Positions 28,166 to 36,207 are shown, counted from the stretch's first letter. The stretch: DNA of 36,589 nucleotides from Liquorilactobacillus mali KCTC 3596 = DSM 20444 (GCF_000260415.1 NZ_BACP01000059.1:1-36589); one strand, 5' to 3'. Notes: generated by a model not told the origin, from the letters alone. Program-made: numbers and translations.

Positions 28166-29362
28166 CTACTGAATCTCCTCATCAGTTATTTTCTTCGAGG
28201 CATCACTCTCAGCACTTTTGTCACCCCAAATGTTCGTTGCTTCAATCTGTTGGACAGCCTCTGTTGTTGTCCCTGCGAGAACCAATAAATACCCAGGATT
28301 AACCATTCGCTTAGTCTGTGGATAGCGATAAAAACGATAAAACCAATTGTCCTTTAAGACCCACTGTGTTCGCAATGGTTCAAGGTCTTCATCTTTAATC
28401 GCAACCATCACTGTTGGTTGAACAAATCTTACTTGTGGAATCGGCATCTGTGCAAGAGCTCGCAGATGTACCTCAAACATAGAAATATTGGTTGCTTTCT
28501 CAAAAACAAAACCAGCCTTATGAAGTGCTGGTACTACCCTTTTCACGTAAAGTGATCCACTATTGGTCAGGAAAAACGCAATTTCCAATACGCCAACATA
28601 GTCAAGTTGTGTAGCTATTTCAGTTGCGATTCTATGCACCTCAGACTGAACATCCGCCTCAAGCTGACTCTTAGTAATCGACTGGAACAAATGATGGTCC
28701 CGATATACGTTCTCAACGATTGGGAAAAAATTGAGTTTTCCATCAAACTCCTTACCAATTATTACTGAAAGTTCCTTTTCATATGGAATCCATGCCTCAA
28801 GAACATAAGTACCCAGATCAATAATATCAGCACATTTTGCAATATCTGACTGTTTATTGATAACCTGCTGCCTTTTTCTTCCAAAACCCTTTTGAATTGG
28901 CTTTAAGACACACGGGTAACCAATGGAACCAATTGCTTGATAGATATCATCCAAACTCACTATAGTTGCGTAAGGTGCAATATTGACATTCATTTGTTCC
29001 AAAAATGCACGCTCTAACAAGCGATCCTGTGTGATCTCCAGCGCTTCACTGCCTTGTGGAACTTGCGTATACTGTTTAACTAATTCGACAGCATCTGAAG
29101 GTACCTTGTCTGATTCGTAAGTTACAAGATCACACCGCTCAGCAAAGTCTTGCAACTTGCTCTTACTATGTAATGAACCGACAACTCCTAGGTCAGCTTC
29201 CTGAACCGTTGGTGCGGCTTCATCACTATTGTAAGCAATAACTTTAAAACCCATCTTTTTTGCTGCTTCCGCAAGCATAATTCCATTGGAACTTTCACCT
29301 ATGATTCCAATTGTATCTCCTGGAAACAAAAATTTTTTTTCCATTCTCTCACTACTTTCCAT
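28166..29362 (-). CDS. PurK-like ATP-grasp protein with altered active-site motifs
   Basis: A 398-residue ATP-grasp protein in the layout of N5-carboxyaminoimidazole ribonucleotide synthetase (PurK): Rossmann start FPGDTIGIIG, a YES-x-KVP stretch where PurK has YEFENVP, ATP-grasp core (GYPCVLKPIQKGFGRKRQQV; LEAWIPYEKELSVII) and C-terminal FEVHLRAL. Key PurK signatures are changed: GGGQLGRM reads GESSNGIM, GYDGKGQ reads KGFGRKRQ, and NEIAPRPHNSGH reads KRVVPALHKAG. No purE is adjacent. The start at 29362 has AGGGTGAT nine bases before; an upstream GTG is part of that site. It could be a diverged paralogue with another carboxylate-amine ligase role. It sits near xpt-pbuX but as a separate unit. 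Confidence 0.65.
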   Translation of the reverse strand: MESSERMEKKFLFPGDTIGIIGESSNGIMLAEAAKKMGFKVIAYNSDEAAPTVQEADLGVVGSLHSKSKLQDFAERCDLVTYESDKVPSDAVELVKQYTQVPQGSEALEITQDRLLERAFLEQMNVNIAPYATIVSLDDIYQAIGSIGYPCVLKPIQKGFGRKRQQVINKQSDIAKCADIIDLGTYVLEAWIPYEKELSVIIGKEFDGKLNFFPIVENVYRDHHLFQSITKSQLEADVQSEVHRIATEIATQLDYVGVLEIAFFLTNSGSLYVKRVVPALHKAGFVFEKATNISMFEVHLRALAQMPIPQVRFVQPTVMVAIKDEDLEPLRTQWVLKDNWFYRFYRYPQTKRMVNPGYLLVLAGTTTEAVQQIEATNIWGDKSAESDASKKITDEEIQ

Positions 29363-29374
29363 ATGGATAATCAC

Positions 29375-29751
29375 CCTAGACGTTTTAAAAACGTTCCTGT
29401 AACTCTCTCATTGATATTTTACCATATTTATGGCGGGATAAAATTTAATAGTTTATAAATATATGAGTACATCAGAAAATGATTAACTTTTGAGTATTAA
29501 CATAAATTACGCTCATAATCCGTGTTAGGTTACAAATAATTTAACCATCGTCTAAATAAAAACAGGTTAGGAGTGTGACATAAGTTGGTAAAGCTTAAAT
29601 ACTGTTGCGAATCTTGACTTATGGAGCACGGTTATCTGGAATAAATAATAAAGGAGCCAGGTTAAAATTTAACTTTTGACCCAGCCCCGTCCCTTTATCT
29701 ATCACCTGCAAATTGTTTTACAAGTCAAAATTCACTCACTTTTTATTCCAG
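29375..29751. repeat. Intergenic region with a dispersed repeat copy and pbuX terminator
   Basis: No gene is visible. At 29380-29394 a dyad ACGTTTT-A-AAAACGT lies just upstream of the PurK-like gene, next to a TGGTAAAAT extended -10 (about 29420). At about 29580-29690 is a repeat copy (TTGACTTATGGAGCACGGTT, then AAAGGAGCCAGG) ending in a hairpin, GGAGCCAGGTTAAAA (29653-29667) with TTTTGACCCAGCCCC (29674-29688), which probably terminates pbuX on the minus strand. Confidence 0.6.
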
Positions 29752-31047
29752 CTACTCAACTAAACCGTCTTTTCCTTTGAAAACGATGTTTAGCAGGACT
29801 GATGTTATGCTTGCAACAACAATTCCATTTCCTAAAAATAACTGTGCTGTTTTTGGTAGAAATTGGAAAATACCTGGATATACAGAAACTCCAAGACCCA
29901 TTCCGACAGCTAAAGCAACAATTAAAATATTACGTTCATCGGAAAAATCAACTTTAAAGAGCATGCGCATACCTTGCACACTGATCATTGCGAACATTAC
30001 TAGCATTGCTCCACCTAAAACGGGAGTTGGAATAATTGTTGCAACCGCTCCAATTTTGGGCAAAAGCCCCATCAACATTAAGACTGCTGCTGACCAGTAG
30101 ATTGGACGTTTTGTCTTGATGCCAGAAAGTTGCAGTAAACCTACATTTTGTGAAAAGGTTGTATAAGGAAAAGTATTAAAAACTCCTCCAAGAATTACAG
30201 CTAATCCCTCTGCACGATAACCTCTTTTCAAATCATCCGCCTTAATCTGCTTGTCTAAAATACTTCCTAAAGCAAAAAATACACCTGTCGATTCAACCAT
30301 TGAAACTAAAGCGATAATTATCATTGTTAACGATGATGACCACTCGAATTGAGGTGCACCAAAATAGAACGGTTGTGGAATATGAAACCACGCTGCCTCT
30401 GTTATTGGAGAAGTTGAAACAAGTCCCATAAATGATGCTGCAATTGTTCCTGCCACGAGACCAATCAAAACTCCAATTGAACTGATAAACCCTTTTCCCC
30501 AAACCTGTATCAATAGTGTAACAACGATGGTAATCAAACCTAGTAGGAGGTTTTGTAAATTACCAAACGTTTTAGCTGTTGCATCCCCACCACCAATATT
30601 TTGAACAGCAATTGGAATCAATGTCAGACCGATAACTGTAATCAATGATCCTGTTACTACTGGAGGAAAGAACTTTTTGATCTTAGCAAATTGCCCACTA
30701 ATCAAAAACACGAAGACTCCGGCTACAATAATTGCCCCGTACATTGTTCCAATCGAAAATTGTTTACCAATCATCTTAAGCGGTTCAACTGCCTGAATAG
30801 CACAGCCTAAGACTACAGGTAAGCCAATCCCAAAATAACGATTCTTTAATAATTGCAATAGTGTTGCTAACCCGCACATAAATATATCAATCGAAACTAA
30901 ATAAGTCATTTGTGTACTATTAAAATTCAGGGCAGTCCCAATTAGCAATGGTACTGCTACCGCACCGGAATACATTGCCAGTAGATGTTGAATCCCCAAA
31001 ATAGCAGCTTTCCCATGCGAGACTTCCTTGAGTTCTTCGTTATTCAT
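29752..31047 (-). CDS. pbuX: Xanthine permease, NCS2 family
   Basis: A 431-residue membrane carrier with 12-14 helices of the nucleobase-cation symporter 2 family. The family's QN-x-G segment is visible (YTTFSQNVGLLQLSGIKTKR). It imports xanthine, probably with protons. Start chosen at 31047: TAGGAG lies nine bases upstream, while the ATG at 31056 abuts that site. It overlaps the xpt stop by eight bases, so the two are coupled. Controlled by the upstream guanine-class riboswitch. Family members may also carry uracil, but linkage to xpt supports xanthine. Confidence 0.9.
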   Translation of the reverse strand: MNNEELKEVSHGKAAILGIQHLLAMYSGAVAVPLLIGTALNFNSTQMTYLVSIDIFMCGLATLLQLLKNRYFGIGLPVVLGCAIQAVEPLKMIGKQFSIGTMYGAIIVAGVFVFLISGQFAKIKKFFPPVVTGSLITVIGLTLIPIAVQNIGGGDATAKTFGNLQNLLLGLITIVVTLLIQVWGKGFISSIGVLIGLVAGTIAASFMGLVSTSPITEAAWFHIPQPFYFGAPQFEWSSSLTMIIIALVSMVESTGVFFALGSILDKQIKADDLKRGYRAEGLAVILGGVFNTFPYTTFSQNVGLLQLSGIKTKRPIYWSAAVLMLMGLLPKIGAVATIIPTPVLGGAMLVMFAMISVQGMRMLFKVDFSDERNILIVALAVGMGLGVSVYPGIFQFLPKTAQLFLGNGIVVASITSVLLNIVFKGKDGLVE

Positions 31048-31627
31048 TGTTTTCATCTCCTACAAAATGAACTTGATTGCCAGCAAAAGATGAGATGCGA
31101 GCAAGTGATTCAAGGCGTACACCTTGTTCTTTAATTAGTTTTGCCCCATCTTGGAAAGATTTCTCGATTGCGATCCCTACCCCAACTAATTCAGCTTGTG
31201 CTTCATTGCAAATATCTATCAATCCCTGAACCGCCTGCCCATTGGCCAAGAAGTCATCAATAATTAAAACATGATCGTCCTTGCTTAAAAACTTTTGATC
31301 CACAGAAACCGTATTTTTTACTTTCTTCGTATACGAATAAACTTCTGCCGTGTATAATTTCGAATTCATGGTGCTGCTTTTTTGCTTGCGTGCAAATAAA
31401 ACAGGCACATGCAAAATTAGACCAGTCATTATTGCAGGGGCAATTCCTGACGCTTCAATCGTCACTATCTTAGTGATTTTCTCACCTTGATACAATCTCA
31501 CAAATTCCTCTCCCAATTTATACATTAGATCAGGATCAATTTGATGATTTAAAAATTGATTAACTTTCAGTACATTATCTGGTAAAACTAGCCCATCTTC
31601 ACGAATACGATCCTCTAATAACTTCAC
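31040..31627 (-). CDS. xpt: Xanthine phosphoribosyltransferase
   Basis: A 195-residue type I phosphoribosyltransferase converting xanthine and PRPP to XMP. It is close to the Bacillus enzyme throughout: NHQIDPDLM, ITKIVTIEASGIAPAIMTGL, PRPP loop HVLIIDDFLANGQAVQGL, and EKSFQDGAKL. It starts with GTG at 31627 after AAAGGAGAG, seven bases upstream. First gene of the xpt-pbuX salvage operon. Confidence 0.95.
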   Translation of the reverse strand: MKLLEDRIREDGLVLPDNVLKVNQFLNHQIDPDLMYKLGEEFVRLYQGEKITKIVTIEASGIAPAIMTGLILHVPVLFARKQKSSTMNSKLYTAEVYSYTKKVKNTVSVDQKFLSKDDHVLIIDDFLANGQAVQGLIDICNEAQAELVGVGIAIEKSFQDGAKLIKEQGVRLESLARISSFAGNQVHFVGDENNE

Positions 31628-31654
31628 TTTTGTCTCTCCTTTACAAAATAAAAA

Positions 31655-31690
31655 GGACTTCTTCTACAGTCAAAAACAGTAAAAGAAGCC
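31655..31690 (-). terminator. Riboswitch expression-platform terminator
   Basis: GGACTTCTTCTACAG pairs with the arm ACAGTAAAAGAAGCC with minor mismatches. On the minus strand CCTTTTTATTTT follows. It lies between the purine aptamer and the xpt ribosome site. Confidence 0.85.
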
Positions 31691-31710
31691 ACTTAAACAA
31701 TAGCTTTTTT

Positions 31711-31776
31711 ACTTATAGTCTAAGATTCTCGGTCCTAGGTAGAAACTCGCCAACCATATTATGACATTATATAAGT
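31711..31776 (-). promoter_or_regulatory. Purine riboswitch aptamer, guanine class
   Basis: On the minus strand P1 pairs ACTTATA (31776-31770) with TATAAGT (31717-31711). The core has the hallmarks TATAATGTCATAATATGG, GAGTTTCTACC and ACCGAGAATC. The J3/1 segment reads GACTATAAG, so the base that reads the ligand is C (guanine/xanthine/hypoxanthine class) rather than U (adenine). Ligand binding should favour the downstream terminator and shut off xpt-pbuX. Confidence 0.93.
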
Positions 31777-31820
31777 AATATACTATTGAAGATTACCATA
31801 TGAAAACCCATTTTTCAACA

Positions 31821-32536
31821 CTATTCATTCGTGTTTGTCTCAGATAAGGTATCATATTTATTCAATTTGTAAGTTTGGATCAAACTAATCAATTTTGTTG
31901 CATAGTTGGGATCAGTTGCATAACCCTTCGTTTGAAGTGCCTGGGCCGCTTCCTTATAGTTACCGGCATCCAAAACAGTCTGATAGTGTTGGCTATCCCA
32001 CGCAGTTCCTTGCACAAACAATCTCGTATGAGCTTCAATTGACTCTGTCCAACTAGTATAAACTGCAAAATCAGCAGTTACAGTAATCCACTGACCGTTG
32101 ACATATTCTTTTGTCGTCAGAGCCTTTGCATTAGCTGCACTGCTCTTTACTCCAAACAAATTATGATATTGCGCGGCTAATTGGCTTTGCCCCCAATCAG
32201 ACTCCAGTGCGGCTTGGGCTAAGGTTATACTTGTTAATATCCTGTATTGCTTTTGTTGCTCTTGTGCAATGGGGAGTATCGCAGTAATAAATTTACGTTT
32301 TGCTGCATCACTTATTTGGCTAGTTTGTGCATGTTGATTATTTTGCTCAACTCTGCCGGCCCATCCAAGAACCTGTACACTTAGAATGCCAAGAATCAAT
32401 AATGCCACGGCAACGTTTAAAATTTGAATATGGCCTTGAGCATAAAAGATGCTAATTTTTTTTTAGATTTTGACTTTCTCCTTACAGCAGGCTTCCGCTT
32501 ACTGACTCGTGTTCTTGTACTTTTTTTTCTAGGCAC
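31821..32536 (-). CDS. Membrane-anchored N-acetylglucosaminidase (GH73), requires a -1 shift
   Basis: A peptidoglycan glucosaminidase, 238 residues if joined. From the GTG at 32536 a very basic tail is read (24 codons: MPRKKSTRTR, VSKRKPAVRRKSKSK), then nine A (32456-32464), after which the frame runs out at TAA (32417-32419; 39 residues). The -1 frame continues ISIFYAQGHIQILN into a transmembrane helix (VALLILGILSVQVLGW) and a 140-residue GH73 domain with catalytic Glu in AALESDWGQSQLA and YHNLFGVK. That frame has its own stop just before the A run and no ribosome site near its first GTG (32408). So expression needs a -1 frameshift, slippage, or the A run is miscounted. Start, tail and enzyme fit one protein. 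It lies 30 bases after the ECF gene. Confidence 0.75.
32439..32484 (-). promoter_or_regulatory. Candidate -1 frameshift signal in the glucosaminidase gene
   Basis: On the minus strand, in order: TAAGGAGA (32484-32477), a Shine-Dalgarno-like sequence inside the coding frame; A9 (32464-32456), containing A-AAA-AAA in the correct phase; then AGCAT-CTTTT-ATGCT (32453-32439), a small hairpin starting two bases later. This matches the architecture of the dnaX -1 frameshift site. Confidence 0.5.
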
Positions 32537-32566
32537 AAAGACTCAACCTTTCATTTTTGAACAATC

Positions 32567-33175
32567 TCATTCGTGAAAGTTCCATCGCTTGATCAATGGA
32601 ACACTAATTAAAGGAGCAACTATCCCAGCAAGTATTGCTTCAGGAATCCCATTTGTTCCCACAACAGTCAATAAGTATGGTAACAGAGCTTTAGTATCAA
32701 TATGGTACAAGATTTGCGACTTTCCTTGATAAAACAGATAAATTTGTCCTAATACTAAGAGAGTGTTGCAGCAGGCTCCCAAAATTGCTGCAATGGGTAA
32801 AACTCTATATGGCTTTTTATATCTTTTAAGCGCTATCGCAAATAGTCCACCTGCAACAACACCTATCATGATCCGCGGTAAAATAGCAATTAGCGGATTA
32901 ATAAAGACAATTGTAGCCAATGGGCTAGTTGGCCAAACAAATGCCCTAATAAAAGTTATCACACCCCATACTCCCCCAATAATTGCTCCATCGACTGGAC
33001 CAAGTAAAAAAGCTGCAACAATGACTGTAATGTGGATCAAAGTCAAATCTAACGGTCCAATCGGCAAGTAGCCTAGAAATGGAACTAAATTTTGGACAAT
33101 GATAATCGCTGTAAAAAAAGACAGAAAGACGAGCCTTCTCATTTTTTGATTGTTACTCAAATGCTCCAACTCCAC
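32567..33175 (-). CDS. ECF transporter substrate-specific (S) component
   Basis: A 202-residue membrane protein with about six helices. It has the ECF S-component look: an N-terminal basic stretch, helix 1 VFLSFFTAIIIVQNLVPFLG, then YLPIGPLDLTLIHITVIVAA and FLLGPVDGAIIGGVWGVITF. It would join the shared EcfA/EcfA'/EcfT module, not present here, to import a vitamin. The GPLDLTLIHI pattern recalls the pantothenate group, but this is uncertain. Start is uncertain: the GTG at 33175 lacks a ribosome site and lies about 13 bases from the predicted RNA start; a TTG at 33160 with GGAG upstream may be the true one. Confidence 0.75.
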   Translation of the reverse strand: MELEHLSNNQKMRRLVFLSFFTAIIIVQNLVPFLGYLPIGPLDLTLIHITVIVAAFLLGPVDGAIIGGVWGVITFIRAFVWPTSPLATIVFINPLIAILPRIMIGVVAGGLFAIALKRYKKPYRVLPIAAILGACCNTLLVLGQIYLFYQGKSQILYHIDTKALLPYLLTVVGTNGIPEAILAGIVAPLISVPLIKRWNFHE

Positions 33176-33194
33176 TCGTATTAATATAGGGTCG

Positions 33195-33203
33195 ATTATA
33201 GCA
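33195..33203 (-). promoter_or_regulatory. Extended -10 promoter of the ECF-glucosaminidase operon
   Basis: TGCTATAAT on the minus strand (TGnTATAAT) predicts transcription from about 33188. There is no clear -35. Confidence 0.5.
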
Positions 33204-33514
33204 CAGTAAAACTTTGTTTTGCTTATAAAAAAATAATAACTTATCTAAATATAGCTAAGTAAATGAACTTATAATACTAGTTGATGTATTTGAATACTAT
33301 CACGAAATTACGAGTATAACACTTACTTTTTCATGAGTCATTCGTAGTTTGGGGAAGATTTTCAACTTAGACAATAGTTTTATAGGGAAAAAAGCAGCTG
33401 GAGCAAAGTTTAAGCTTTGCTCCAGCTGCCTGTTTTTATTTATATTTATGATTTATGCTTTGAAAAAAATATATTTGTTCGGATTAACCTAAAACCTAAA
33501 CCATTATTTATATT
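33204..33514. repeat. Intergenic region with a dispersed repeat ending in a strong hairpin
   Basis: No gene is visible. A copy of the dispersed repeat runs about 33334-33429: TGAGTCATTCGTAGTTTGGG and GTTTTATAGGG match the copy at 6701 onward. It ends in a perfect 15-bp hairpin, GCAGCTGGAGCAAAG (33394-33408) with CTTTGCTCCAGCTGC (33415-33429). On the minus strand six T follow, so it should terminate the AEC carrier gene. Confidence 0.7.
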
Positions 33515-34483
33515 TTAAACAAACTGAATAACAGCCATTAAGATTGGCACAACTACGATGAATAATACCGTACTGATTGTGACAACATTTGTTGCATACT
33601 TGACGTCCCCATGGGCCTCATTCGCTAAAATAGGCAGCACAGCAAGCATTGGTGTAGCTGATTGAACAGTCAATGTTTGACTCATTAAGGTTGGTATACC
33701 TAAACCAAATGATGCACCTATCTTGATCAATAGGATTAGCACAACTGGAGATAAAACAAAACGACCTAACAAAGCCAAAATAGTATCTCGATCAAGTTTC
33801 ATATTACTCAAGCCGGCATCAGCAAGAACAATACCAATATAAATTAATGATAATGGTGTTACAAGCGAACCAACATATGTCAAAGTCTGTTCAGCAAATG
33901 ATGGAACTGGGATACCGGTAAGCATCCAAGCAACAGCAACTATAAAACCAACAAGTGGCATTGGTAAAAGTTTTTTCCAATTTAACTTTTGCGATTTTTT
34001 CTTGCTCTTATCTACGGTCGGATCATCATTAGAAATCAAAAATACACCAAATGCCCAAGTAGAAACTGTGTTAATAATATAATAGATTAAAAAATAAGTT
34101 GTTGCTTTTTGACCAAAAAGTGCATTGTTCAGTGGCATTCCAATAAAGATCGTATTAGCATTGACAACGGCATTCATAAAAATACCACGGCGACCTGCTG
34201 GGATTTTTAACACTTTAACCGTTATCCACGCAATTATATAACCAATTATTACGGCTATCGCAGGAAAAATTAAACCCGCTGATAATCCAAATAATTTACT
34301 CCGTGTTAAATTATTCATTACAGCTATGAAGATTGAAGCCGGTAGAGCAATTTTAGTAATCAAAGAAGAAATATTCTTCCCAAATGTATCTGAAAACCAC
34401 CCTGTTCTTCTCAGAATGTATCCTAAAGCCATTATTAAAACAATTACTGTTACACTAGAAACTGAAGTTAAAAATACTGCCAT
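33515..34483 (-). CDS. AEC-family carrier, malate permease type
   Basis: A 322-residue membrane protein with about ten helices in two halves, of the auxin efflux carrier family. Lactic acid bacteria use such carriers (MleP) for malate/lactate exchange. Visible cues are the half-repeat NANTIFIGMPLNNALFG, with conserved Asn and Pro-x-x-Asn, and a charged central loop (DDPTVDKSKKKSQKLNWKK). It is divergent from an MleR-like regulator, which supports a malate or related organic acid. No malolactic enzyme gene is in the window. Ribosome site GGGGG lies about ten bases before the ATG. Confidence 0.8.
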   Translation of the reverse strand: MAVFLTSVSSVTVIVLIMALGYILRRTGWFSDTFGKNISSLITKIALPASIFIAVMNNLTRSKLFGLSAGLIFPAIAVIIGYIIAWITVKVLKIPAGRRGIFMNAVVNANTIFIGMPLNNALFGQKATTYFLIYYIINTVSTWAFGVFLISNDDPTVDKSKKKSQKLNWKKLLPMPLVGFIVAVAWMLTGIPVPSFAEQTLTYVGSLVTPLSLIYIGIVLADAGLSNMKLDRDTILALLGRFVLSPVVLILLIKIGASFGLGIPTLMSQTLTVQSATPMLAVLPILANEAHGDVKYATNVVTISTVLFIVVVPILMAVIQFV

Positions 34484-34647
34484 TTCTTATTACCCCCATA
34501 AATTATTAATAATAAACTATATCAAATATTCATCCATATAAATTCGTTATCATCATAGAATAATTTGATCATCTCCGCAAAAGAGAAGTTGTTTATTTGA
34601 AAAATAAATTAACATACTCATTATTTTCACCTCTAAAAGCATTGCTA

Positions 34648-34664
34648 AACATATTCGATATGTT
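34648..34664. promoter_or_regulatory. Dyad between the AEC carrier and LysR genes
   Basis: AACATAT-TCG-ATATGTT is a perfect 7-bp inverted repeat in the 273-base divergent region, about 95 bases before the LysR start. Its place and symmetry suit a LysR binding site controlling both genes. A related half-site, TTAACATACT, occurs nearby. Confidence 0.45.
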
Positions 34665-34756
34665 AAACTTGTGTTAATTTATAGTCAAAGATGCATCATA
34701 CTATCAAATGTTTTTATATGAAGAATATTTAGCTATTTTTATGAGGAGGAATTATT

Positions 34757-35641
34757 ATGAATATTAAGGAGTTTCATTATTTCCACGAGTTGGTCAAATA
34801 CAAAAACTTCTCTCAGGTTGCCTCTTTTTTTAATGTAAGTCAGCCTACGATCACTATGGCCATCAAACGTTTAGAAACAGAACTTGAAGTTAAGCTATTT
34901 GTCCGCGACCGCTCTCACAAACAATTGGTCGTAACTCCAAGTGGGGAACAGCTTGATCGCCATGTCACTCAGATATTGAATGAACTGGACGTTATGAAAA
35001 AGGAACTTTCTAGAATTTCAAGTGAAAAAATACTCTTCGGTTTACCACCTATCATTGGAACTTATTATTTCCCGCATGTGGCACCAGAATTACTACGTGC
35101 CGGCTTAATTGACAAACTCGATATTTTTGAATCTGGATCAAATGAAATGCTTACCTATATACTTGATGGAACACTTGATTTGGCGTTGATCGGTTCGATT
35201 ACACCAATTGTTGATGCCAAGCTTGATGCTAAAATCTTCGATCGTACACACTTTAAGATTGCGGTCAGCGAAAATCATCCTTTAGCAAAACGAAATAGTG
35301 TTGACTTCAAAGAATTGGCAAGAGAAAAGTTCATTATATTGGATGACCGCTTTATCCATTCGATTGCTTTCAGCAAGATGTGCCACGCCAATCAATTTCG
35401 ACCGCAAATTATTCATCGTTCAAATGATGTTCACATCTTAAAAGCGATGATTAAGGAAAATATGGGAATAAGTTTCTTAACTGAACTAGCCTTACCTCCA
35501 GAACCCGGTATCAAAGTCCTGGATATTGCTGACGATAATCAACCAGAATTCCTTCTTTCGATTGTGTATCGCCATTCACATGTGCTCACCAAACTTCAAC
35601 AGCGTCTGATAGAGATACTTCCACAGAAAATTAATTTATAA
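34757..35641 (+). CDS. LysR-family regulator, MleR-like
   Basis: A 294-residue regulator. The N-terminal winged helix is MNIKEFHYFHELVKYKNFSQ, then VASFFNVSQPTITMAIKRLE (to about residue 40), close to MleR of malolactic operons. The rest is the two-lobed effector domain (FGLPPIIGTYYFPHVAPELL; AVSENHPLAK). Ribosome site GAGGAGG stands seven bases before the ATG. It is divergent from the AEC carrier and probably activates it in the presence of malate or a related acid. The effector is inference. Confidence 0.85.
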   Translation: MNIKEFHYFHELVKYKNFSQVASFFNVSQPTITMAIKRLETELEVKLFVRDRSHKQLVVTPSGEQLDRHVTQILNELDVMKKELSRISSEKILFGLPPIIGTYYFPHVAPELLRAGLIDKLDIFESGSNEMLTYILDGTLDLALIGSITPIVDAKLDAKIFDRTHFKIAVSENHPLAKRNSVDFKELAREKFIILDDRFIHSIAFSKMCHANQFRPQIIHRSNDVHILKAMIKENMGISFLTELALPPEPGIKVLDIADDNQPEFLLSIVYRHSHVLTKLQQRLIEILPQKINL

Positions 35642-35653
35642 GAAAAAAAGAGC

Positions 35654-35671
35654 CCTGACAAAACTGTCAGG
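35654..35671. terminator. Bidirectional terminator between LysR and MarR genes
   Basis: CCTGACA-AAAC-TGTCAGG is flanked by A7 on the left and T6 on the right, serving both convergent genes. Confidence 0.9.
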
Positions 35672-35687
35672 ACCCTTTTTTATCTAT

Positions 35688-36125
35688 CTAAAATTCATCT
35701 AAGCTTTCATCAGAGACAATCTCAATAGTTTGACGTAGAACCCTCTTGAAGATTGCTAAATCCTTTGGTGCAACTTCATCTTCCAAACGGTTTTCTAGTC
35801 TTTGCCAGAACTCATTATCTGACTCAAGCATCTTGAGATACTTCTCTGTAACCATCAAATGAGTAACGCGTCGGTCTGTATCATCCAAGCGTTTCTCAAT
35901 TAAATCAAGTCGCATTAATTTTTTAATATGATAGTTAGTATTAGGCGTTGATTGATCAAGCAATTTGGAAATCATACCAATGGTAGGTTCCTTCAATTGA
36001 TAAATTGCTTCAAGGTAATAAACATCGATTGCACCCAATTTCTCAAAATCAGGATCATTTTGACGATGTTCATGTAACCGTAACACTTGCATTAAATTAG
36101 TTAAAGATTTTTGTAAAGTTATCAC
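35688..36125 (-). CDS. MarR-family transcriptional regulator
   Basis: A 145-residue winged-helix protein: dimerisation helix at the N-terminus (SLTNLMQVLRLHEHRQ), HTH (TIGMISKLLDQSTPNTNYHIKK), wing KRLDDTDRRVTHLMVT and a C-terminal helix. It begins with GTG after GGAGGAAG. It is alone here, so its target is either itself or beyond the right edge. Ligand unknown. Confidence 0.88.
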   Translation of the reverse strand: MITLQKSLTNLMQVLRLHEHRQNDPDFEKLGAIDVYYLEAIYQLKEPTIGMISKLLDQSTPNTNYHIKKLMRLDLIEKRLDDTDRRVTHLMVTEKYLKMLESDNEFWQRLENRLEDEVAPKDLAIFKRVLRQTIEIVSDESLDEF

Positions 36126-36178
36126 TTTTCTTCCTCCGCTTTTTGCTAAATTTATTTATATTCAACTTAGACTTACTT

Positions 36179-36207
36179 AATATACTAGAATTAATTCCTA
36201 CTGTCAA
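36179..36207 (-). promoter_or_regulatory. MarR promoter with internal palindrome
   Basis: TTGACA (36202-36207) and TATATT (36179-36184) are 17 bases apart on the minus strand, the best promoter match in the window. The spacer contains GAATTAATTC (36188-36197), a perfect palindrome placed where a MarR dimer would repress its own gene. Confidence 0.75.

Noticed and set aside
29380-29394. Dyad ACGTTTT-A-AAAACGT as a cre or LacI operator
   Set aside because: The centre lacks the CG step and spacing of the sites at 10095-10140, and no linked regulator exists. Kept only as an unexplained dyad.
31821-32408. Glucosaminidase read as a separate gene starting with GTG at 32408
   Set aside because: No ribosome site precedes that GTG, it would cut into the start of the membrane helix, and a well-formed start with a matching basic tail lies upstream in the other frame.
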